A stretch of DNA of 64,000 nucleotides, from positions 62,001 through 126,000 of the forward strand of contig NZ_QVPD01000006.1 in NCBI RefSeq assembly GCF_003416885.1. The letters run 5' to 3'. The position numbers were made by a program, and so were the translations under genes. This document shows, one piece after another, positions 18,037-27,711 of the stretch. This stretch comes from Cognatiluteimonas weifangensis. GTDB lineage: Bacteria; Pseudomonadota; Gammaproteobacteria; Xanthomonadales; Xanthomonadaceae. The notes beneath the pieces are model-generated. The model was not told the DNA's origin. It was given only the letters and a program-made list of their open reading frames with translations, and ran no database searches. The number at the start of each line of letters is the position of its first letter. Positions within the stretch are counted from its first letter, which is position 1.

Positions 18037-18947
18037 CAGAAGTAGCCCTCCTGCTTCTTCTTCTCCATCGACGCCGACGGGTCGTGGTCGATCACCCGGC
18101 CCTGGCGCTCGGAAGTGGTGGCCACCAGCATCTCGGCGATGACCTTCTCCAGGGTGTCGGCACCGGACTCGATCGCGCCGGTGAGCGGATAGCAGCCCAG
18201 GGTGCGGAAGCGCACCATCTTCAGCATCGGCGTCTCGCCCGGGTGCAGCGGCAGGCGCTCGTCGTCGACCATGATCAGGGCGCCCTCGCGCTCCACCACC
18301 GGGCGCTGCGCCGCCAGGTACAGCGACGGCACCGGGATGCGCTCGCGGTAGATGTACAGCCACACGTCGAGCTCGGTCCAGTTGGAGATCGGGAACACGC
18401 GCACCGACTCGCCCTTGTGGATGCGGGCGTTGTACAGGTCCCACAGCTCCGGGCGCTGGTGCTTCGGGTCCCAGCGGTGGCGGGCGTTGCGGAAACTGAA
18501 GATGCGCTCCTTGGCGCGCGATTTTTCCTCGTCGCGGCGGGCGCCGCCGATCGCGGCGTCGAAGCCCCAGTGGTCCAGCGCCTGCTTCAGCGCCTGGGTC
18601 TTCATCACGTCGGTGTGCACGGTGGCGCCGTGGGTGATCGGGTTGATGCCCTGGGCGAGGCCGTCGGGATTGGTCCAGGTACGCAGTTCGACCCCGGTCT
18701 CGGCCGCGCGCCGATCGCGGAAGGCGATCATTTCGCGGAACTTCCAGGTGGTGTCCACGTGCAGCAGCGGAATCGGCGGTCGCGCCGGGTAAAACGCCTT
18801 CAGCAGCAGGTGCAGCAGCACCGAGCTGTCCTTGCCCACCGAGTACAGCATGACGGGGTTGTCGAACTCCGCCGCGACCTCGCGCAGGATGTGAATGCTC
18901 TCGGTTTCCAAGCGGTCGAGGTGGGACAGCGCGTGCGGCTCAGGCAT
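18036..18947 (-). CDS. cysD: Sulfate adenylyltransferase subunit 2
   Basis: A protein of 303 residues of the PAPS reductase/CysD N-type ATP pyrophosphatase fold, catalysing adenylation of sulfate to APS. The PP-loop is visible as [19 protein letters not shown], followed by [35 protein letters not shown] and a C-terminal EKKKQEGYF, which is the CysD hallmark ending. The ATG at 18947 ([14 protein letters not shown]) is preferred to an upstream in-frame start because the family begins there. The order is cysD then cysNC; the permease gene at 18995-20773 lies just upstream on the same strand. Confidence 0.95.
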   Translation of the reverse strand: MPEPHALSHLDRLETESIHILREVAAEFDNPVMLYSVGKDSSVLLHLLLKAFYPARPPIPLLHVDTTWKFREMIAFRDRRAAETGVELRTWTNPDGLAQGINPITHGATVHTDVMKTQALKQALDHWGFDAAIGGARRDEEKSRAKERIFSFRNARHRWDPKHQRPELWDLYNARIHKGESVRVFPISNWTELDVWLYIYRERIPVPSLYLAAQRPVVEREGALIMVDDERLPLHPGETPMLKMVRFRTLGCYPLTGAIESGADTLEKVIAEMLVATTSERQGRVIDHDPSASMEKKKQEGYF

Positions 18948-18994
18948 CTTCACGACAAGTCCTTCGGGAATCGGGATTCTAGCTCGGGCGCGGC

Positions 18995-20773
18995 TCAAAA
19001 TGCCCAGAACCGGGGGATCGCCCACAGCACCGCGACGCCCACCACCAGCGACAGCGGCAGGCCCACGCGCACGTAGTCGGTGAAGCGGTAGCCGCCGGGG
19101 CCGTAAACCATCAGGTTGGTCTGGTAGCCGATCGGGGTGATGAAACCGGCCGAGGCGCCCATCATGATCGCGATCACGAACGGCATCGGCTGCACCCCGA
19201 GCTGCGTCGCCGCCGCTACCGCGATCGGGAACATCAGCACCGCGGCCGCGTTGTTGGTGACCAGTTCGGTGAAGGCGACCGCGGCCACGTACACCAGCAC
19301 CAGGGTCCAGAACGGGTCCGCGCCCGCCCAGGCCATGAGCTGCGCCGCGACCAGCGCGGCGACGCCGCTGCGCTCCAGCGCCGCGCCCAGCGCGAACGAG
19401 CAGGCGATGACCACGATCAGGCGCAGGTCCAGGCTGCGGCGCAGTTCCGCCAGGCGCACGCAGCCGGCCAGCAGCGCCAGCACCGCCGCCGCCACTGCCG
19501 ACAGCAGAATGTCGATCCCGAACACGGTGTTGGCCAGGATCATCGCCCCGACCAGCGCCAGCACGGTCAGCGCGCGCGGCCGGTGCACGCGGGCGGCGCC
19601 GTCGATTTCGCTGGCCATCAGGAAGTCGGCGCCGCCGCCGTGGCGGCGCAGGAAACCGGCGTCGGTCTCCACCAGCAGGGTGTCGCCGGCCTGCAGCACC
19701 GCGTCGCCCGGCTTGACCCGCAGACGCTCGCCGCGCCGCGCCACCGCGATCACCGCCGCGTTGTAGCGGCTGCGGAACGCCGACTCGACCAGGGTCTTGC
19801 CGACCGCCGGCGAATACGGCGACAGCACCACTTCCACCAAGGTGCGCTGGCCGCCGGCATCGTCGATCTTGAACAGTTGCTCGGTGGCCGGGCGCAGGCC
19901 GGGCAGGCGCCGCAGCTCGCGCACGGCGTCGGTGACGCCGACGAACACCAGGCGGTCGCCGCCCTGCAACCGCACCTCCGGGGCCACCGCGACGTGCACG
20001 TCGCCATCGCGCACCAGCTCGACCAGGAAGGATCCCGCCAGCCGCCGCAACCGCGCCTGGCCGATGCTAATGCCGGCGACCGGGCCGGCCGCCTCGACCA
20101 GCATCTCCACCACGTACTCGCGGGTATCGGCAGCCTGCTGCAGCGCCGAGCGGCGCTCGGGCAGCAGCCAGCGCCCCAAGGTGAGCAGGTACGCGCCGCC
20201 GGCCACGGCGGCGACCGCGCCCACCGCCAGCGGATCGAACATGCGCAGCGCCGGCATCCCGCCGTGCTGGTGCACCAGCCCGGCGACGATCAGGTTGGTG
20301 CTGGTGCCCAGCAGCGTGCACATGCCGCCGAGGATGGTGGCGTAGTTCATCGGCAGCAGCAGCCTGGACGGGGCGATGCCGCTGCGCCGGCTCCAGTGCT
20401 CGATCGCCGAGGTCAGCATCGCCACGATCGGGGTGTTGTTGATGAACGCGGACAACGGCGAAGCGATGCCGACCAGCCGCGCCTGCGCGGCGAATGCCCC
20501 GCGCGGCCGCCCCAGCACCCAGTCGCCGATCCAGCGGATCGCGCCGGTGGACTTGAGCGCGGCCACCAGCACGAACAGCACCGCCACGGTCAGCACACCC
20601 GGGTTCCAGAACCCCGCCAGCGCCTGCGTCGGCGCCAGCACGCCGGTGCCCATCAGCACCAGCGCGGCGCCGGCCAGCACCTTGTCCGGGGTGAAGCGCT
20701 CCCACAGCAGCAGGCCCAGGGTCGCCACCACCACCGCGATCGTCAGCCATCCTTGCCAGTCGAGTGCTGCCAT
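18995..20773 (-). CDS. SLC13-family permease with two central RCK-C domains, probable sulfate transporter
   Basis: A protein of 592 residues. Hydrophobic blocks at both ends (about residues 10-200 and 410-592) carry the DASS/ArsB-like repeats, including [19 protein letters not shown] and [20 protein letters not shown], the two Asn-Thr/Asn-Asn re-entrant motifs. Between them are two TrkA-C/RCK-C modules ([20 protein letters not shown] and [19 protein letters not shown]). It lies 47 bases upstream of cysD on the same strand, so sulfate is the likely substrate. That is inferred from context; the family also carries dicarboxylates. Confidence 0.87.
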   Translation of the reverse strand: MAALDWQGWLTIAVVVATLGLLLWERFTPDKVLAGAALVLMGTGVLAPTQALAGFWNPGVLTVAVLFVLVAALKSTGAIRWIGDWVLGRPRGAFAAQARLVGIASPLSAFINNTPIVAMLTSAIEHWSRRSGIAPSRLLLPMNYATILGGMCTLLGTSTNLIVAGLVHQHGGMPALRMFDPLAVGAVAAVAGGAYLLTLGRWLLPERRSALQQAADTREYVVEMLVEAAGPVAGISIGQARLRRLAGSFLVELVRDGDVHVAVAPEVRLQGGDRLVFVGVTDAVRELRRLPGLRPATEQLFKIDDAGGQRTLVEVVLSPYSPAVGKTLVESAFRSRYNAAVIAVARRGERLRVKPGDAVLQAGDTLLVETDAGFLRRHGGGADFLMASEIDGAARVHRPRALTVLALVGAMILANTVFGIDILLSAVAAAVLALLAGCVRLAELRRSLDLRLIVVIACSFALGAALERSGVAALVAAQLMAWAGADPFWTLVLVYVAAVAFTELVTNNAAAVLMFPIAVAAATQLGVQPMPFVIAIMMGASAGFITPIGYQTNLMVYGPGGYRFTDYVRVGLPLSLVVGVAVLWAIPRFWAF

Positions 20774-20799
20774 GCGTCGGGAAATCGTCCGACCAACCG

Positions 20800-22212
20800 T
20801 CAGGAACGGCCGTAGACGTCCTCCAACCGGACGATATCGTCTTCACCGAGGTAGCTACCCGACTGCACTTCGATCAGTTCGACCGGCTCACTGCCCTTGT
20901 TGCGCAGGCGGTGCACGCTGCCCAGGGGGATGAAGGTGCTTTCGTTCTCGTGCAGATCGAATACCTTGTCGTCGCAGGTAACCTCGGCCACGCCCGATAC
21001 CACCACCCAGTGCTCGGCCCGCTTGTGGTGTTTTTGCAGGCTCAACGCGGCACCGGGCTTGACCGCGATGCGCTTGACCTGAAAACGTTCGCCGGCATCG
21101 ATGGAATCGTAGTTGCCCCACGGCCGGTAGACCTTGCGGTGGAACGCGTGCTCCTGGCGTCCCGATTGCCTGATGCGGTCGACGATCTGCTTCACGTCCT
21201 GGACCCGGTCCTTGCGCGCAACCAGGGTCGCGTCCGCGGTATCCACGATCACCACGTCCTCGATGCCGATGGTGGCGATCATCCTGCGTGCCGACGCACG
21301 CACCAGGTTGTTGCGGCTGTCCAGCGATATCACGTCGCCCTCGTGGCGATTGCCGTCGCCGTCGTGCTCCGCGGCCGCCCACAGCGCGGACCAGGAACCG
21401 ATATCGCTCCAGCCGCAGCTGACCGGCACCACCGCGGCACGACTGGTCTTCTCCATCACTGCATAGTCGATCGAGTCGCTCGGGCTGGTCGCGAACGCGT
21501 CCTTGTCGATGCGGATGAAGTCGAGGTCGCCCTTGGCATCTTCGCAAGCCTCGCGTGCCGCCTCGAGGATCGCCGGCGCGTGCACCCCGAGCTCATCGAG
21601 GAAGCGCTGCGCCCGGAACATGAACATGCCCGAGTTCCAGGAATAGTCCCCGGCGGCCAGGTACGAAGCAGCCATCGCCTGGTCGGGCTTCTCCACGAAC
21701 CGCCGCACCTGGTAGCCAGCGCCGTTGATCGCTTCGCCGCGCTGGATATAGCCGTAGCCGGTCTCGGGATGCTCCGGCGCGATGCCGAAGGTGACCAGCC
21801 AGCCCTCGTCGGCCAGCCGCGCCGCTTCCTGGACCGCCTGACGGAAGGAGTCTTCGTTGTCGATCAAGTGGTCGGCGGGAAGCACCAGCATGGCGGCATC
21901 GGGATCGCGCGCGACCAAGTGCAGCGCGGCCAAGGCGATTGCCGGGGCGGTATTCCGCGCCACCGGTTCGAGCAGGATGCCGCCGTGACCGGAACCAAGT
22001 TCCTGCAGCTGCTCCCCGACCATGAAGCGATGGTCCTCGCTGCAGACCACGATCGGCGCCTGGACATCCGGCAACCGGCCCGCGCGGAGGGCGGTTTCCT
22101 GGAACAGCGAGCGGTCGCCGACCAGCGCCAGGAACTGCTTGGGTTGGTTATGGCGGGACAGCGGCCAGAGCCGCGATCCGCTGCCGCCGCTGAGAATGAC
22201 GGGGTGAAGCAT
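20800..22212 (-). CDS. manC: Mannose-1-phosphate guanylyltransferase / mannose-6-phosphate isomerase
   Basis: A bifunctional enzyme of 470 residues (XanB/AlgA type) making GDP-mannose. The N-terminal nucleotidyltransferase starts MLHPVILSGGSGSRLWPLSR with the pyrophosphorylase signature, followed by VLPADHLI and FVEKPD. The C-terminal cupin isomerase domain shows RPWGNYDSIDAGERFQVKRI and SLQKHHKRAEHWVVVSG. The ATG at 22212 is where family similarity starts. Its product feeds gmd and rmd in the LPS island, although the gene itself lies outside, beyond etfBA and divergent from it. Confidence 0.95.
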   Translation of the reverse strand: MLHPVILSGGSGSRLWPLSRHNQPKQFLALVGDRSLFQETALRAGRLPDVQAPIVVCSEDHRFMVGEQLQELGSGHGGILLEPVARNTAPAIALAALHLVARDPDAAMLVLPADHLIDNEDSFRQAVQEAARLADEGWLVTFGIAPEHPETGYGYIQRGEAINGAGYQVRRFVEKPDQAMAASYLAAGDYSWNSGMFMFRAQRFLDELGVHAPAILEAAREACEDAKGDLDFIRIDKDAFATSPSDSIDYAVMEKTSRAAVVPVSCGWSDIGSWSALWAAAEHDGDGNRHEGDVISLDSRNNLVRASARRMIATIGIEDVVIVDTADATLVARKDRVQDVKQIVDRIRQSGRQEHAFHRKVYRPWGNYDSIDAGERFQVKRIAVKPGAALSLQKHHKRAEHWVVVSGVAEVTCDDKVFDLHENESTFIPLGSVHRLRNKGSEPVELIEVQSGSYLGEDDIVRLEDVYGRS

Positions 22213-22333
22213 CCTGGCCTCGAGGGTGGTTTCGAACGCCAAAGGATAGCCGAATGCGCGGCGCTTCCCTCCGGTTCGCTAGAATTGGCAGGTGGGCCGG
22301 ATGGTCCGGGCATTGGATGAGGAACCCCCAACG

Positions 22334-23086
22334 ATGAAGATCCTGGTCGCCTACAAACGCGTGGTGGACGCCAACGTCCGCATCCAGGTCAGGCCGGACG
22401 GCTCCGGCGTGGTCACCGACGGCGTCAAGCTCTCGGCCAACCCGTTCGACGAGATCGCCCTGGAAGAAGCCCTGCGCCTGCGCGATCGGGGCATCGCCAC
22501 CGAGGTGGTGGTCGCCACGATCGCCCCCGCCGACGCCCAGGCGCACCTGCGCAACGGCTTGGCGATGGGCGCCAACCGCGCCATCCACGTCGTCGTCGAG
22601 CCCGGCCGCGAAGTGCAGCCGCTGACCGCCGCCCGCGCCCTGCTGAAGCTGGTCGAGCGCGAGCAACCGGATCTGGTGATCCTGGGCAAGCAGGCGATCG
22701 ACGACGACGCCAGCCAGACCGGGCAGATGCTGGCCACGCTGTGGGGTCGCCCGCAGGCCACCTTCGCCTCGAAGCTCGAGGTCGCGGGTGGCAAGGCCAC
22801 GGTGACCCGCGAGGTGGACGCCGGCCTGGAAACCCTGGAAGTAGACCTGCCCGCGGTCGTCACCACCGACCTGCGCCTCAACGAGCCCCGCTTCATCAAG
22901 CTGCCGGACATCATGAAGGCGAAGAGCAAGCCGATGGAGTCCATCCCGTTCGCGGACCTGGGCGTCGAGGCCGGCAAGGGCCTGGAGACCACCGCCTACG
23001 CGCCGCCACCCAAGCGCAGCCGCGGGGTGATGGTGAAGGATGCGGCCGAACTGGTTGCCGCGCTCAAGCAGAAGGGGTTGCTGTGA
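22334..23086 (+). CDS. etfB: Electron transfer flavoprotein beta subunit
   Basis: A protein of 250 residues. ETF collects electrons from acyl-CoA and related dehydrogenases and passes them to ETF-QO (encoded at 12887). MKILVAYKRVVDANVRIQ, SANPFDEIALEEALRL, LVILGKQAIDDDASQTGQML (AMP-binding region) and the C-terminal PAVVTTDLRLNEPRFIKLPD are all diagnostic. The ATG at 22334 is supported by where homology starts. The stop overlaps the etfA start by one base. etfBA forms the left border of the LPS island. Confidence 0.96.
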   Translation: MKILVAYKRVVDANVRIQVRPDGSGVVTDGVKLSANPFDEIALEEALRLRDRGIATEVVVATIAPADAQAHLRNGLAMGANRAIHVVVEPGREVQPLTAARALLKLVEREQPDLVILGKQAIDDDASQTGQMLATLWGRPQATFASKLEVAGGKATVTREVDAGLETLEVDLPAVVTTDLRLNEPRFIKLPDIMKAKSKPMESIPFADLGVEAGKGLETTAYAPPPKRSRGVMVKDAAELVAALKQKGLL

Positions 23087-24024
23087 TGTCGAAAGTACTC
23101 GTCGTTGCCGAACACCTGGACGGCAAGCTTAATGCGTCGACCGCCAAGTGCGTGTCGGCCGCGCAGGCGTTGTCGCCGGAATCCATCGACATCGTGGTGC
23201 TGGCGGCCGATGCCGCCGGTGTCGCCGCCGAGGCCGGGAAGATCTCCGGTGTGGCGCGCGTGCTCGCCGTGTCCAACCCTGCGAACGAGCGCGCCATCGC
23301 CCAGGTGCTGGCACCGCAGGTCGGGAAGCTGGCCGAGGGCTACAGCCATGTGTTCGGTCCCTCGACCACCTTCGGCAAGGACCTGATGCCCTGCGTAGCC
23401 GCGCTGCTGGGAGTGCCGCAGGTGTCCGACCTGATGGCCGTCGAGGGCAGCCACGAATTCAAGCGGCCGATCTATGCCGGCAATGCGATCGTGACCGTGA
23501 AGGCAACTGCCGACCATGTGGTTGTCGCCACGGTGCGTACGGCCTCGTGGCCGGAAGCAGCCCAGGGCGGCAGCGCCGCGGTCGAGGCGGTAACGGTGGG
23601 CGCGGCACTACCGACCCATACGCGCTTCGTCGGCCTGGCCGCCGGCAAGTCCGACCGCCCCGACCTGCAGAGCGCCAAGCGGGTCGTTTCCGGCGGCCGC
23701 GGCGTCGGCTCGAAGGAGAACTTCGAGATCATCTACAAGCTGGCCGACAGGCTGGGGGCCGCGGTTGGGGCCTCACGCGCAGCGGTGGACGCCGGTTACG
23801 TGCCCAACGAACTGCAGGTCGGCCAGACCGGCAAGATCATCGCCCCGGAGCTTTACGTGGCAGTCGGCATCAGCGGCGCGATCCAGCACCTGACCGGCAT
23901 CAAGGATGCCGGTACGATCGTGGCGATCAACAAGGATGCGGATGCACCGATTTTCGAGGTGGCGGATATCGGACTGGTGGGGGATCTGTTCAACGTGCTT
24001 CCCGAGCTGGAGTCAGCCCTTTGA
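23086..24024 (+). CDS. etfA: Electron transfer flavoprotein alpha subunit
   Basis: A protein of 312 residues. The C-terminal FAD-binding domain is clear: VVSGGRGVGSKENFEIIYKL, VGASRAAVDAGYVPNELQVG, TGKIIAPELYVAVGISGAIQ and INKDADAPIFEVADIG. The start codon ATG 23086 overlaps the etfB stop. In Xanthomonas the O-antigen cluster is bounded by etfA on one side and metB on the other, and the same arrangement is seen here with the WbqC gene starting 34 bases downstream on the same strand. Confidence 0.96.
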   Translation: MSKVLVVAEHLDGKLNASTAKCVSAAQALSPESIDIVVLAADAAGVAAEAGKISGVARVLAVSNPANERAIAQVLAPQVGKLAEGYSHVFGPSTTFGKDLMPCVAALLGVPQVSDLMAVEGSHEFKRPIYAGNAIVTVKATADHVVVATVRTASWPEAAQGGSAAVEAVTVGAALPTHTRFVGLAAGKSDRPDLQSAKRVVSGGRGVGSKENFEIIYKLADRLGAAVGASRAAVDAGYVPNELQVGQTGKIIAPELYVAVGISGAIQHLTGIKDAGTIVAINKDADAPIFEVADIGLVGDLFNVLPELESAL

Positions 24025-24058
24025 GCGAGCGGCCACCGGTCGCCGGCGGAGCAGGATG

Positions 24059-24760
24059 ATGAAGCGCGTCGCCATCCTCCAATCCAACTATGTCCCATGG
24101 AAGGGCTATTTCGACATCATCGCAAGCGTCGACGAGTTCATCGTATACGACTGCGTGCAATACACGAAAAACGACTGGCGCAATCGAAACCAGATCAAGA
24201 CTGCGCAGGGGAAGGCATGGCTCACGGTTCCGGTCCGGCAACATTCGCTGGAACAGGTAGTCGACCAGACACCCATTGCCGACACCAGGGCGTTTCGCAA
24301 GCACTGGACGACCTTCCAGCAAAGCTACGCGCGTGCCGAATGCATCCGGTACTGCACGGACGCGTTGTCGCACCTGTTCCTCGGGAGTGTGCCGACCGAC
24401 AACCTGAGCGCCGCCAATCTCCATTTCATACGCGGCCTCTGCGCTGAGCTCGGAATCACGACGACCATCCGCTCTGCCAGGAACTACAACCTAGAAGGTG
24501 ACCGGAACGAGCGGTTGGTCAGCCTCTGCCGGCAGGCAGGTGCTACGACCTACCTTTCCGGACCGGCCGCGCGCTCCTACCTCGACGCAGCACGCTTCAG
24601 CGCAGCCGGCATCGCGGTGGAGTGGATGAGTTACGAGTACCCGGAGTACCCGCAGCCGCACCCGCCGTTCGATCATTTCGTGAGCATCCTCGACCTCATT
24701 GCGTGTACCGGAAGCGAGGCCCGCCTGCACCTCGCCCATAGCCGAAAATCCCGGCCATGA
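24059..24760 (+). CDS. WbqC-family protein
   Basis: A protein of 233 residues of the WbqC-like family found in O-antigen and glycan clusters; its reaction is not established. The N-terminus is the family hallmark (AILQSNYVPWKGYFDIIA), followed by DEFIVYDCVQYTKNDWRNRN. A later segment, ATTYLSGPAARSYLDAARF, and WMSYEYPEYPQPHPPF are also typical. Two adjacent ATGs exist (24056, 24059); GGAG is 7 bases before 24059, so that one is preferred. The stop overlaps the start of the GT2 gene (ATGA), tying it to the glycan operon. Confidence 0.85.
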   Translation: MKRVAILQSNYVPWKGYFDIIASVDEFIVYDCVQYTKNDWRNRNQIKTAQGKAWLTVPVRQHSLEQVVDQTPIADTRAFRKHWTTFQQSYARAECIRYCTDALSHLFLGSVPTDNLSAANLHFIRGLCAELGITTTIRSARNYNLEGDRNERLVSLCRQAGATTYLSGPAARSYLDAARFSAAGIAVEWMSYEYPEYPQPHPPFDHFVSILDLIACTGSEARLHLAHSRKSRP

Positions 24761-25689
24761 CTCCGTCGATCAGCGTTGTCATCCCCGTGTTTCGAAGCCG
24801 CACTTTGCTGCCGCATCTGTACGACCGGCTGGCATCGGTGCTCGACGGAACAAATGCGGGTTGGGAACTCATCCTTGTCGATGACGCCAGCAACGACGGC
24901 ACTTTCGAAGCAATGCTGGCGCTGCACGAAAAGGATCATCGCGTGCGGGTCGTCCGGTTCGCGCGGAACATGGGGCAGCACCATGCTACGCTCCATGGCA
25001 TCAAGCGCAGCAAGGGCGATTACGTCCTGACGCTGGACGACGATCTGCAGAACCCCCCCGAGGAGATCCCGGCGTTCCTTGCGAAGGTCGATGAGGGGTA
25101 CGATCTGGTGATCGGCAAGATCACGGGCGACAAGGCGCACTCGCTGTCGCGCAACATCGCCAGTCGAACCGTACAGTTCCTGGTCGGCAAGATCCTCGGG
25201 AAGCCGAAATCACTGTCGCTGTCGAGCTACCGCTGCATGAGCCGCCGCGCGGCAGAGGCCATGGGCAGCTATTCGGGAGCGCATGTCTACATGCCGGCCC
25301 TCATGCTCGGATCCGTACCCGCCGACCGCATCTGCAACATTCCGGTCGCACACCACCCCAGGCTTGAAGGACACAGCCAGTACACGCCCCGCAAGCTGCT
25401 GAAGCTCTTTTCGTACCTGCTGGTCAATCACTCATCGATTCCCCTGAGGTTCATGACCATCTGGGGAACCCTGATCAGCGTTGCCAGCCTGGGTTACGCC
25501 GGCTTCGTCCTCGTGGACGTGCTGGCCAACGGCTCGGCGGTGACCGGATGGCCGACCCTGGTCATCCTGATTTCGTTCATGTCCGGAACCATTCTGATGT
25601 CCATGGGCATCCTCGGCGAGTACATCGGCCGGCTCATCTCGGAGAACGCGCGATCCGGGCAGTCGCCGGTATTCGAGGAATACCCCTGA
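24757..25689 (+). CDS. Polyprenyl-phosphate glycosyltransferase, GT2 (GtrB/ArnC/DPM1-like)
   Basis: A protein of 310 residues. The GT-A domain opens SISVVIPVFRSRTLLPHLYD, with ILVDDASNDGT, the metal-binding TLDDDLQNPPEEIP and QYTPRKLLKLF. Two C-terminal transmembrane helices (GTLISVASLGYAGFVLVDV and TLVILISFMSGTILMSMGIL) and the GEYIGRLISE tail are the hallmark of enzymes that put a sugar on undecaprenyl phosphate at the cytoplasmic face. The lipid-linked sugar then needs flipping, and two four-helix SMR-like proteins encoded downstream are candidates. The start overlaps the WbqC stop. Confidence 0.9.
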   Translation: MTPSISVVIPVFRSRTLLPHLYDRLASVLDGTNAGWELILVDDASNDGTFEAMLALHEKDHRVRVVRFARNMGQHHATLHGIKRSKGDYVLTLDDDLQNPPEEIPAFLAKVDEGYDLVIGKITGDKAHSLSRNIASRTVQFLVGKILGKPKSLSLSSYRCMSRRAAEAMGSYSGAHVYMPALMLGSVPADRICNIPVAHHPRLEGHSQYTPRKLLKLFSYLLVNHSSIPLRFMTIWGTLISVASLGYAGFVLVDVLANGSAVTGWPTLVILISFMSGTILMSMGILGEYIGRLISENARSGQSPVFEEYP

Positions 25690-26768
25690 TGGACCAGGTC
25701 TTCGTCACCGGAATGCTCAGATCCGGCACGTCGCTTGTGCAGACGCTCCTGACCAACCTTCCCGGGACCTTCGTCGCCTATCAGCCGTTCCACCGGTTTT
25801 ACGTAGACGTGAAGCGGTCGTTCCTCGTCGAGCATGGATTCGACGCGATGCTGCCACTGGACGACGGCACGAGAGCCGTCGCCGAGCGCGAGCAGTTCAC
25901 GCAGTGGCTGGCCATGCGCGTGTTCTCGGCCACGGAGGCCGAAACATTGGTGGCAACGAGCACTGGCGGGAAAGGCGGCAGCATGCCGGATTGGATTCCC
26001 GAACCGACCGGCGCCGGGACCTTCTTCCAGATCCGAAGCGAACTCCACAGGTCGCTGGCCCGGCATTTCCAGCGGACGAACCCGGCCGTCACCGGCTCGA
26101 AGGAGATCCTCTGCGAGGAGTTCATCCCCTCGCTGCTCGACGCCGGCGTCCGATGCGTACTGGTACTGCGGGACCCGCGGGGAGTGATTGCATCGGCGAA
26201 CAACGGCCGCTATCAGGCCTCCGTCGGCGACCAGTACCCGATAATGATGCTGCTCCGCCTCTGGAGGAAGACAGCTGGATACTGGCTACAGTATCGAGAC
26301 CATCCCCTCGTGACCGCCGTCCGCTACGAGGATGTAGCATCGGATCCGCGAGCGGCGACAACTAGGTTTGCCGGATTCCTTGGCGTCGACGAGTTCGATC
26401 CGACCCCCGGCGCACCGTTGCTCGACCATGCAGGGCAACCGTGGATGGGGAACTCATCCTACGGCGATAAACCCGCCGTCGACCGCAACTCGACGGAAAG
26501 CTGGCGTGATGTCTTGTCAGTAAGCGACCAGCGCTTCATCGCCGCTTGCTCACGGTGGGAAATGCAGCAGGTTGGATACCTTCCACCCGGAGACATAAAC
26601 CAGAAAGACATCGAAAGATATTGCGAGAACACTTCAGGTGTTCGCGAGTTCTATCTTTCACGACACCGGCTAGATGACCGGATACGGGAACAGGAATTGC
26701 AACGCTACGAACGATTGTCGAATGTCAGCTCTACGCAGACGATTGATTCTTTCGGCCTCCACAGCTAA
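25689..26768 (+). CDS. PAPS-dependent sulfotransferase family protein
   Basis: A protein of 359 residues. The 5'-phosphosulfate-binding loop is at the N-terminus (FVTGMLRSGTSLVQTLL). The 3'-phosphate-binding region is VLVLRDPRGVIAS around residues 157-170. Such enzymes move sulfate from PAPS to a sugar or other hydroxyl. Inside an LPS cluster the likely acceptor is a glycan, but the exact one is unknown. The start ATG overlaps the TGA of the GT2 gene. PAPS would come from cysD/cysNC about 7 kb away. The C-terminal ~80 residues (KDIERYCENTSGVREFYLS) show no known motif. Confidence 0.82.
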   Translation: MDQVFVTGMLRSGTSLVQTLLTNLPGTFVAYQPFHRFYVDVKRSFLVEHGFDAMLPLDDGTRAVAEREQFTQWLAMRVFSATEAETLVATSTGGKGGSMPDWIPEPTGAGTFFQIRSELHRSLARHFQRTNPAVTGSKEILCEEFIPSLLDAGVRCVLVLRDPRGVIASANNGRYQASVGDQYPIMMLLRLWRKTAGYWLQYRDHPLVTAVRYEDVASDPRAATTRFAGFLGVDEFDPTPGAPLLDHAGQPWMGNSSYGDKPAVDRNSTESWRDVLSVSDQRFIAACSRWEMQQVGYLPPGDINQKDIERYCENTSGVREFYLSRHRLDDRIREQELQRYERLSNVSSTQTIDSFGLHS

Positions 26769-26797
26769 AAACCGATCTGCCGCGGAATTCCTCGGAC

Positions 26798-27166
26798 ATG
26801 CCTGAAAACAGACCAGCTCCGCGCGCGGCTCTAATGGTGCTAATTGCGCTGAACGTCGCCCTGCAGCTGAGTAGTGCACTCCTGTTGAAGATTTCTCCCG
26901 CATTCGAGCGGGAGACAACATTCACGGTTTTGGCAATTCTGCTTGCGGTCCTTGCCCTGAACGTTTTGCGATTCCTGTCCTGGGGTGCACTTCACAGGCG
27001 CTACCCCTTGAGCCTTGCGTATCCGGCCTCCGCTCTCTTCTTCCCGGGAATACTCGCTATGGCCTGGCTGTTCGACGAACCCGTCGGACCTTTGCAATTG
27101 GCGGGTACGATGATCATCTTGGCTGGGGTTGCCCTCCTCCTGGCCCCGGATAAGGAAAGATCATGA
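26798..27166 (+). CDS. Four-helix SMR/EamA-like membrane protein A
   Basis: A protein of 122 residues with four predicted transmembrane helices: LMVLIALNVALQLSSALLLK, TVLAILLAVLALNVLRFL, YPLSLAYPASALFFPGILAM and LAGTMIILAGVALLL. The LSLAYPASAL and GEDP-type turn (FDEPVGPLQLAGT) match small-multidrug-resistance/EmrE relatives, the group that includes ArnE and ArnF, which together flip lipid-linked aminoarabinose. Its stop overlaps the acyltransferase start, and a second such protein follows at 27701. Local G+C is clearly lower than in the flanking core genes. Confidence 0.82.
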   Translation: MPENRPAPRAALMVLIALNVALQLSSALLLKISPAFERETTFTVLAILLAVLALNVLRFLSWGALHRRYPLSLAYPASALFFPGILAMAWLFDEPVGPLQLAGTMIILAGVALLLAPDKERS

Positions 27167-27711
27167 CTGCTCCCCCGCGCGGATGGCATGCGAAGTTATT
27201 GGCCAATCATATTTATCTCTACTTTCTCAACGCTTATTTTGGCCTGCTTGCTCTCTTACCGGAGCCCATTCGCGGGCTGGGATATCGACTCGTACTCGCA
27301 CGCCAGGGAGTGGGCGTCTACTACGACGCCAAGGTCTATATCAAGTTTCCCTGGCTCGTTGAAGTGGGAGATTACGTGAGCTTCAATCGTGGCATCGAGA
27401 TATATCCCAGCCACGCGACCAATCATCGGGTCGTGATCGGAAGCAATGTCCGAATCGGTCCGAACGCGCGGTTTCTGGCTGCGGGTCACGATGTCGATGA
27501 TCCGGACTTCCGAGAAACAGGCGGCGAAATCAGAATCGGAGATAATTGCTGGATAGGCGCCAGCGCGGTCATTCTTCCCGGGGTAACCGTGGGTAACGGA
27601 GCGGTAGTCGCTGCCGGTAGCCTGGTGTCCCGGGATATTCCCGCAATGGCAGTCGCCGCCGGGATACCCGCACGCATCATCCGCCAAAGGCGTTTCAACG
27701 ATGCTCGGTGA
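27163..27711 (+). CDS. Hexapeptide-repeat acyltransferase
   Basis: A protein of 182 residues of the left-handed beta-helix (WbbJ/maltose-acetyltransferase-like) family. Hexapeptide repeats occupy about residues 75-175: VVIGSNVRIGPNARF, GEIRIGDNCWIGASAVIL and GVTVGNGAVVAAGSLVSRDI. The catalytic His is probably that in AAGHDVDDPDF. The N-terminal ~50 residues are hydrophobic and aromatic (LLANHIYLYFLNAYFGLLAL) and may lie on the membrane. It is wedged between two SMR-like genes, overlapping both, and precedes a WecE-type aminotransferase, so N- or O-acetylation of an amino-dideoxy sugar is plausible. Confidence 0.85.
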   Translation: MTAPPRGWHAKLLANHIYLYFLNAYFGLLALLPEPIRGLGYRLVLARQGVGVYYDAKVYIKFPWLVEVGDYVSFNRGIEIYPSHATNHRVVIGSNVRIGPNARFLAAGHDVDDPDFRETGGEIRIGDNCWIGASAVILPGVTVGNGAVVAAGSLVSRDIPAMAVAAGIPARIIRQRRFNDAR

